A stretch of 16,801 nucleotides of DNA from Methanospirillum hungatei. Its GTDB lineage: Archaea; Halobacteriota; Methanomicrobia; Methanomicrobiales; Methanospirillaceae. The notes under the pieces were generated by a model. It was given only the letters and a program-made list of their open reading frames with translations, was not told where the DNA came from and did not search any database. The DNA is taken from the NCBI RefSeq assembly GCF_020216685.1, contig NZ_JAIWNS010000053.1, positions 1 to 16,801 of the forward strand, in the 5' to 3' direction. Positions within the stretch are counted from its first letter, which is position 1. The number at the start of each line of letters is the position of its first letter. The translations under genes and the position numbers were made by a program. This document shows, in pieces, positions 13,419 to 16,801 of the stretch.

Positions 13419-15833
13419 TTACTGGTACTCTGGTGGCTCGCTCTTTTTCGGCATACCACCTTTGAAATGGGTTTTTACCCGGCTATATGCCTCGCGAAGC
13501 CGCTCATTCATGGTCGGGTGGACCTTCTCAAGGGCACGCTCAAAGTGGTCTTTCTTTACATAATGGAGCTGATCCCGCATGGCAAAGATGGCTGCTTCCC
13601 GGCAGAGTCCTTCAAGGTCAGCCCCGACATAACCGTCTGTCCGTGACGCGATATCACCAAACAATTTGTCCAGAACCGGATCCTCAATGGTGATCCTGAA
13701 TTTTTCAAAGATCTCAACCAGGATCCTGCGGCGTGCTGACCGGCTGATCGCTCCTTGTGACGGAGTGATTGAGCGGATATATTCCATGAGTTCAGGCCCT
13801 GATGATCTGACTTCACGGGGGAGGGTTCCGGCCAGGATCTCAAAGTCGTCCTCTGTAAAGTTCTGCGTGGCATCCACAAGTGATTCCAGGGCAGACCCCT
13901 CGATGGGTATGAGCCGTGCATGGATCTTCAATATGTCTACCCGGTCAGATGTACCTGGTTCACCGATATAGATGAGCCGGTCAAACCGTCCTGTTCTGAG
14001 AAGGGCCGGGTCTACAATGTCAGGCCGGTTTGTCGCTCCCATCACAACCACGTCCCGCAGTTCAACCAGACCATCCATCTCGGTCAGGAACTGGTTTAAG
14101 ACACTCTCCATGGTGTGACTGTCGCCCGCCGTTCCCCTGGCAGGAGTCAGGGCATCCAGTTCATCAAAGAAGATGATGGCCGGGGAGACCTGTCTCGCTT
14201 TCTTAAAGATCTCCCGGACCGCACGTTCAGACTCACCAACCCACTTGGACAGGAGCTGGGGACCTCGGACGGCGATGAAGTTCGCACCTGACTCGTTCGC
14301 AACTGCTTTTGCAAGGAGGGTTTTGCCGGTTCCAGGCGGGCCATAGAGGAGAACACCACGGGGGGACTGAATACCAAGATCATCGTACTTCTCTCTTCTG
14401 GTAAGGGGGTACTCAACCGATTCCCTGATCTCCTCGATGGCATCAGACAGCCCTCCGACATCACGCCACCTGAGGTGGGAGACCTCAAGCATGACCTCGC
14501 GCATTCCTGACGGGGTGATCTCGCGAAGGGCCTGGTGAAAGTCCTTTCCGGTCACAACCATAGTCTCCAGGACTTCATCAGGGATGATATCCTCGTCAAG
14601 ATTGATGTGTGGGAGGTACCGGCGAAGGGCTCTTATTGCCGCCTCACGGGAGAGGGCTGCGATATCTGCACCGGTATATCCGTGGGTCCGTTCGGCCAGT
14701 TCTTCAAGATTCACATCATCATACAGAGGCATCCCTCTTGTGTGAATCTTTAATATCTCTATCCGGTCCGGGTTTGAAGGGACGCTTATCTCAATCTCGC
14801 GGTCAAATCTTCCAGGACGCCTGAGTGCCGGGTCGATGGCATCAAGCCGGTTTGTCGCTCCGATGACGACAACCTGTCCCCGTTCCTCAAGACCGTCCAT
14901 CATGGTGAGGAGCTGGGCAACGACCCGCCGTTCGACCTCACCAGTCACTTCCTCACGCTTGGGGGTGATCGAGTCAAGTTCATCGATGAAGACGATGGAG
15001 GGGGCATTGTCAGCCGCCTCTTCAAATACTTCCCGAAGCCGCTGCTCACTCTCCCCGTAATATTTTGAGATGACTTCAGGGCCGGCAATCGGGATGAAAT
15101 GTGCCCCGGACTCATTTGCAACCGCCTTTGCGATGAGTGTTTTCCCGGTTCCCGGTGGTCCGAAGAGGAGGACACCTTTGGGGGGTTCTATCCCAAGACG
15201 CCGGAAGAGTTCAGGATGCCGCATCGGAAGTTCTATGGTCTCCCGAAGCCGCTGGAGTTCATCACGAAGACCGCCGATGTCCTCATACGTAATCTGGCTG
15301 ATGCCCTCAAACCCGCTGATAGGACTGTCTGATATGATCACCTCGGTCCGCTGACTGATGATGACCGCATCCGGAGGATCCAGCTCGATGACCTTGTATG
15401 CCACCATCTGCGGCTGAACAAAGGGCATTCCTATGGGAATAGGTACCGAGTCTCCCATTGCGACCGGATAATCTATGAGGTTGTGATGAATGGTTGAGGG
15501 TTCTGCCATCGGCACATTTTTCGGGAGATCCTCGGGGGGTGCCAGCACCACAGTCGCGGCAGGGATCGTCTCTTCCACCTTGGTTATTTTGACCGTGTCT
15601 CCAATCGAGACATTTGCATTCATCCGGGTAAAATTATCAATCCGGATCTTCTGCTGATTCCAGTCTGCCAGCTGGGCACGCCAGACCTTTGCAACGGTTA
15701 CGGACCTGCCGGAGATCCGGATGATGTCGCCCGGTGAAAGTCGCATCTGGTTCATAGTTTCCGGATCCAGGCGGGCTTTCCCTCCCCCCTGGTCTCCGGG
15801 ATATGCACTATCAACCCTGAGATACAATTCCAT
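13419..15833 (-). CDS. cdc48: CDC48/VCP-type AAA ATPase with an insertion in the second ATPase module
   Basis: The 804-residue protein is a double-ring AAA unfoldase that extracts and unfolds proteins, often for the proteasome. It has the N-terminal double-psi barrel substrate domain (about 1-175) and two ATPase modules: D1 (Walker A GPPGTGKT 225-232, Walker B IVFIDELD 280-287) and D2 (Walker A 498-505, Walker B IIFFDELD 553-560). Arginine-finger regions (GRFDR) are present in both. Archaeal relatives are usually 720-760 residues; the extra length comes from about 70 residues inserted in the D2 lid (about 648-721). The C terminus is EYQ, which keeps the penultimate Tyr of the proteasome-docking HbYX motif but lacks its hydrophobic residue. 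A GGTTAGGTA stretch precedes the ATG. It is divergent from larC with only 43 bases between. Confidence 0.95.
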   Translation of the reverse strand: MELYLRVDSAYPGDQGGGKARLDPETMNQMRLSPGDIIRISGRSVTVAKVWRAQLADWNQQKIRIDNFTRMNANVSIGDTVKITKVEETIPAATVVLAPPEDLPKNVPMAEPSTIHHNLIDYPVAMGDSVPIPIGMPFVQPQMVAYKVIELDPPDAVIISQRTEVIISDSPISGFEGISQITYEDIGGLRDELQRLRETIELPMRHPELFRRLGIEPPKGVLLFGPPGTGKTLIAKAVANESGAHFIPIAGPEVISKYYGESEQRLREVFEEAADNAPSIVFIDELDSITPKREEVTGEVERRVVAQLLTMMDGLEERGQVVVIGATNRLDAIDPALRRPGRFDREIEISVPSNPDRIEILKIHTRGMPLYDDVNLEELAERTHGYTGADIAALSREAAIRALRRYLPHINLDEDIIPDEVLETMVVTGKDFHQALREITPSGMREVMLEVSHLRWRDVGGLSDAIEEIRESVEYPLTRREKYDDLGIQSPRGVLLYGPPGTGKTLLAKAVANESGANFIAVRGPQLLSKWVGESERAVREIFKKARQVSPAIIFFDELDALTPARGTAGDSHTMESVLNQFLTEMDGLVELRDVVVMGATNRPDIVDPALLRTGRFDRLIYIGEPGTSDRVDILKIHARLIPIEGSALESLVDATQNFTEDDFEILAGTLPREVRSSGPELMEYIRSITPSQGAISRSARRRILVEIFEKFRITIEDPVLDKLFGDIASRTDGYVGADLEGLCREAAIFAMRDQLHYVKKDHFERALEKVHPTMNERLREAYSRVKTHFKGGMPKKSEPPEYQ

Positions 15834-15876
15834 TACCTAACCATCATATACGCCGGGACTTAAAAGTATAGGAACC
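15834..15876. promoter_or_regulatory. Compact divergent promoter between CDC48 and larC
   Basis: The 43-base gap holds two A/T-rich elements. ACTTAAAAGT (15859-15868) is a near-palindrome that could act as TATA box for CDC48 on the minus strand. CATATAC (15845-15851) could serve larC on the plus strand. If they do, both transcripts would have very short or no leaders. This placement is by eye from typical archaeal spacing of about 25 bases. Confidence 0.35.
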
Positions 15877-16801
15877 ATGCGTCTTCTCGCATTTGACCCC
15901 TTTCACGGCGCTGCAGGGGATATGATATGTGGAGCTCTCCTGAGCCTTGGTGCTGACAAAGAGCAGGTCATGCGAGCGATGGGGTCTGTTGTGCAGACTC
16001 CGGATAGTGAGATAGTAAACAGGTGTGGCATTGCTGCCGTGAAGGTCCATACCCATGCCGGTCCTGCCCACCGGACTCTTGAGGAAGTGCTTGCTATCGT
16101 TCGGAAGGCAGAGGCCCCTCCGGCAGTAATTACACAGGCTGAACTCATATTTACCAGGATTGCACGGGCAGAAGAGGCAGTCCACGGAACGCACCATGTT
16201 CATTTTCATGAGGTCGGCGCTGATGATGCGATTGCCGATGTTATCGGATCCTGTATGGCGGTACACCTGCTTGCTCCTGAAAAGATCATCTCCCTGCCGG
16301 TAGCCGTCGGGACCGGGATGCTGACCTGTGCTCATGGGACCTTTCCTGTACCGGCACCAGCAACCGCCGAGATCCTCTCATCCGGCAGACTCCTCGTGAT
16401 GTCAGGAGAGCATACCGGAGAACAACTCACCCCCACCGGGGCTGCAATTCTCTCCGAGTTTTGTGGAGAGGGTGTCCCCTATCTTCCTGTCGGGGCCATT
16501 CTGAAGACCGGATACGGGGCAGGCAGCAGGGATGACCCCCGATCTCCGAATGTGCTCAGGGCATATCTGATGGAGTGCCAGGGTCTGTCAGAAGACAGAG
16601 TGGATATCCTTGAGACGAATGTTGACGACATCACCGGAGAGTGCATCGGAACCCTGCTTTCACGAGTAATGAAAGAAGGGGCACGGGATGCCTGTGCGGT
16701 GCCGGTCCTCATGAAAAAAGGACGGCCGGGGCATCTTATCAGGGTTATCTCACCCCCTGAACGATCAGGAGTCCTTGCAGAGATACTAGCCAGGGACCTT
16801 G
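15877..16801 (+). CDS. larC: LarC, nickel-pincer cofactor cyclometallase (3' end outside window)
   Basis: The frame is open from the ATG at 15877 to the window end (308 codons plus one base). Family hallmarks are FDPFHGAAGDM at the N terminus, a His-rich stretch HGTHHVHFHEVGADDAIADVIG (103-124), PVAVGTG, QLTPTGAA, GYGAGSRDD and ETNVDDITGE (246-255). LarC inserts nickel into the pincer nucleotide by a CTP-dependent cyclometallation, the last step of making the cofactor first found in lactate racemase LarA. About 80-100 residues seem to be missing beyond the edge. In the lactic bacterium where it was first studied, LarC is made from two frames by a frameshift; here it is one continuous frame as far as visible. 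A GGA before the ATG is the only ribosome-binding hint. No larA, larB or larE is in this window. Confidence 0.93.
   Translation, partial: MRLLAFDPFHGAAGDMICGALLSLGADKEQVMRAMGSVVQTPDSEIVNRCGIAAVKVHTHAGPAHRTLEEVLAIVRKAEAPPAVITQAELIFTRIARAEEAVHGTHHVHFHEVGADDAIADVIGSCMAVHLLAPEKIISLPVAVGTGMLTCAHGTFPVPAPATAEILSSGRLLVMSGEHTGEQLTPTGAAILSEFCGEGVPYLPVGAILKTGYGAGSRDDPRSPNVLRAYLMECQGLSEDRVDILETNVDDITGECIGTLLSRVMKEGARDACAVPVLMKKGRPGHLIRVISPPERSGVLAEILARDL

Noticed and set aside
15844..16335. Open frame on the minus strand opposite larC
   Set aside because: larC on the plus strand has clear family motifs over the same bases; the minus frame shows none.

Overview
The window looks like the chromosome of a methanogenic euryarchaeon, most likely order Methanomicrobiales and plausibly a Methanospirillum relative. 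The grounds are a coenzyme F420 biosynthesis gene (cofD), an archaeal non-discriminating aspartyl-tRNA synthetase, a short archaeal-type methionine synthase, a CDC48-type AAA ATPase, a 5'-deoxyadenosine/MTA/SAH deaminase and large secreted PKD-domain proteins. The genus is a guess from gene content; no rRNA or tRNA gene was seen to confirm it.

Layout. (1) 1-4802, plus strand: two paralogous secreted or surface proteins. The first is cut by the window start. It carries copies of an unrecognised FYGxVxIDG repeat, two PKD domains and a C-terminal domain. The second is complete, with a signal peptide, eight PKD domains and the same C-terminal domain. (2) 4810-6948: an HD-domain phosphohydrolase (minus) divergent from cofD (plus). 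(3) 6943-8572, minus: the deaminase dadD followed by a small membrane or exported protein. (4) 8673-10870, plus: aspS and metE, two bases apart. (5) 10922-11816, plus: a membrane-anchored winged-helix regulator followed by a small exported protein. (6) 11773-13326, minus: an AMP-forming acyl-CoA synthetase. (7) 13419-15833, minus: a CDC48 ATPase with an unusual insertion in its second ATPase module. (8) 15877 to the window end, plus: larC for the nickel-pincer cofactor, cut by the window end.

The genes are mostly housekeeping and very tightly packed, with several convergent overlaps and short divergent promoter gaps. dadD and metE both belong to the methionine/SAM cycle: removal of SAM by-products and methionine regeneration. 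The two most likely sources of new biology are the surface-protein pair (shared C-terminal domain, unknown repeats, cysteine-bearing PKD loops) and the membrane regulator with its small exported neighbour. The CDC48 insertion is the most distinctive change inside an otherwise familiar gene. I saw no mobile element, CRISPR array or RNA gene.
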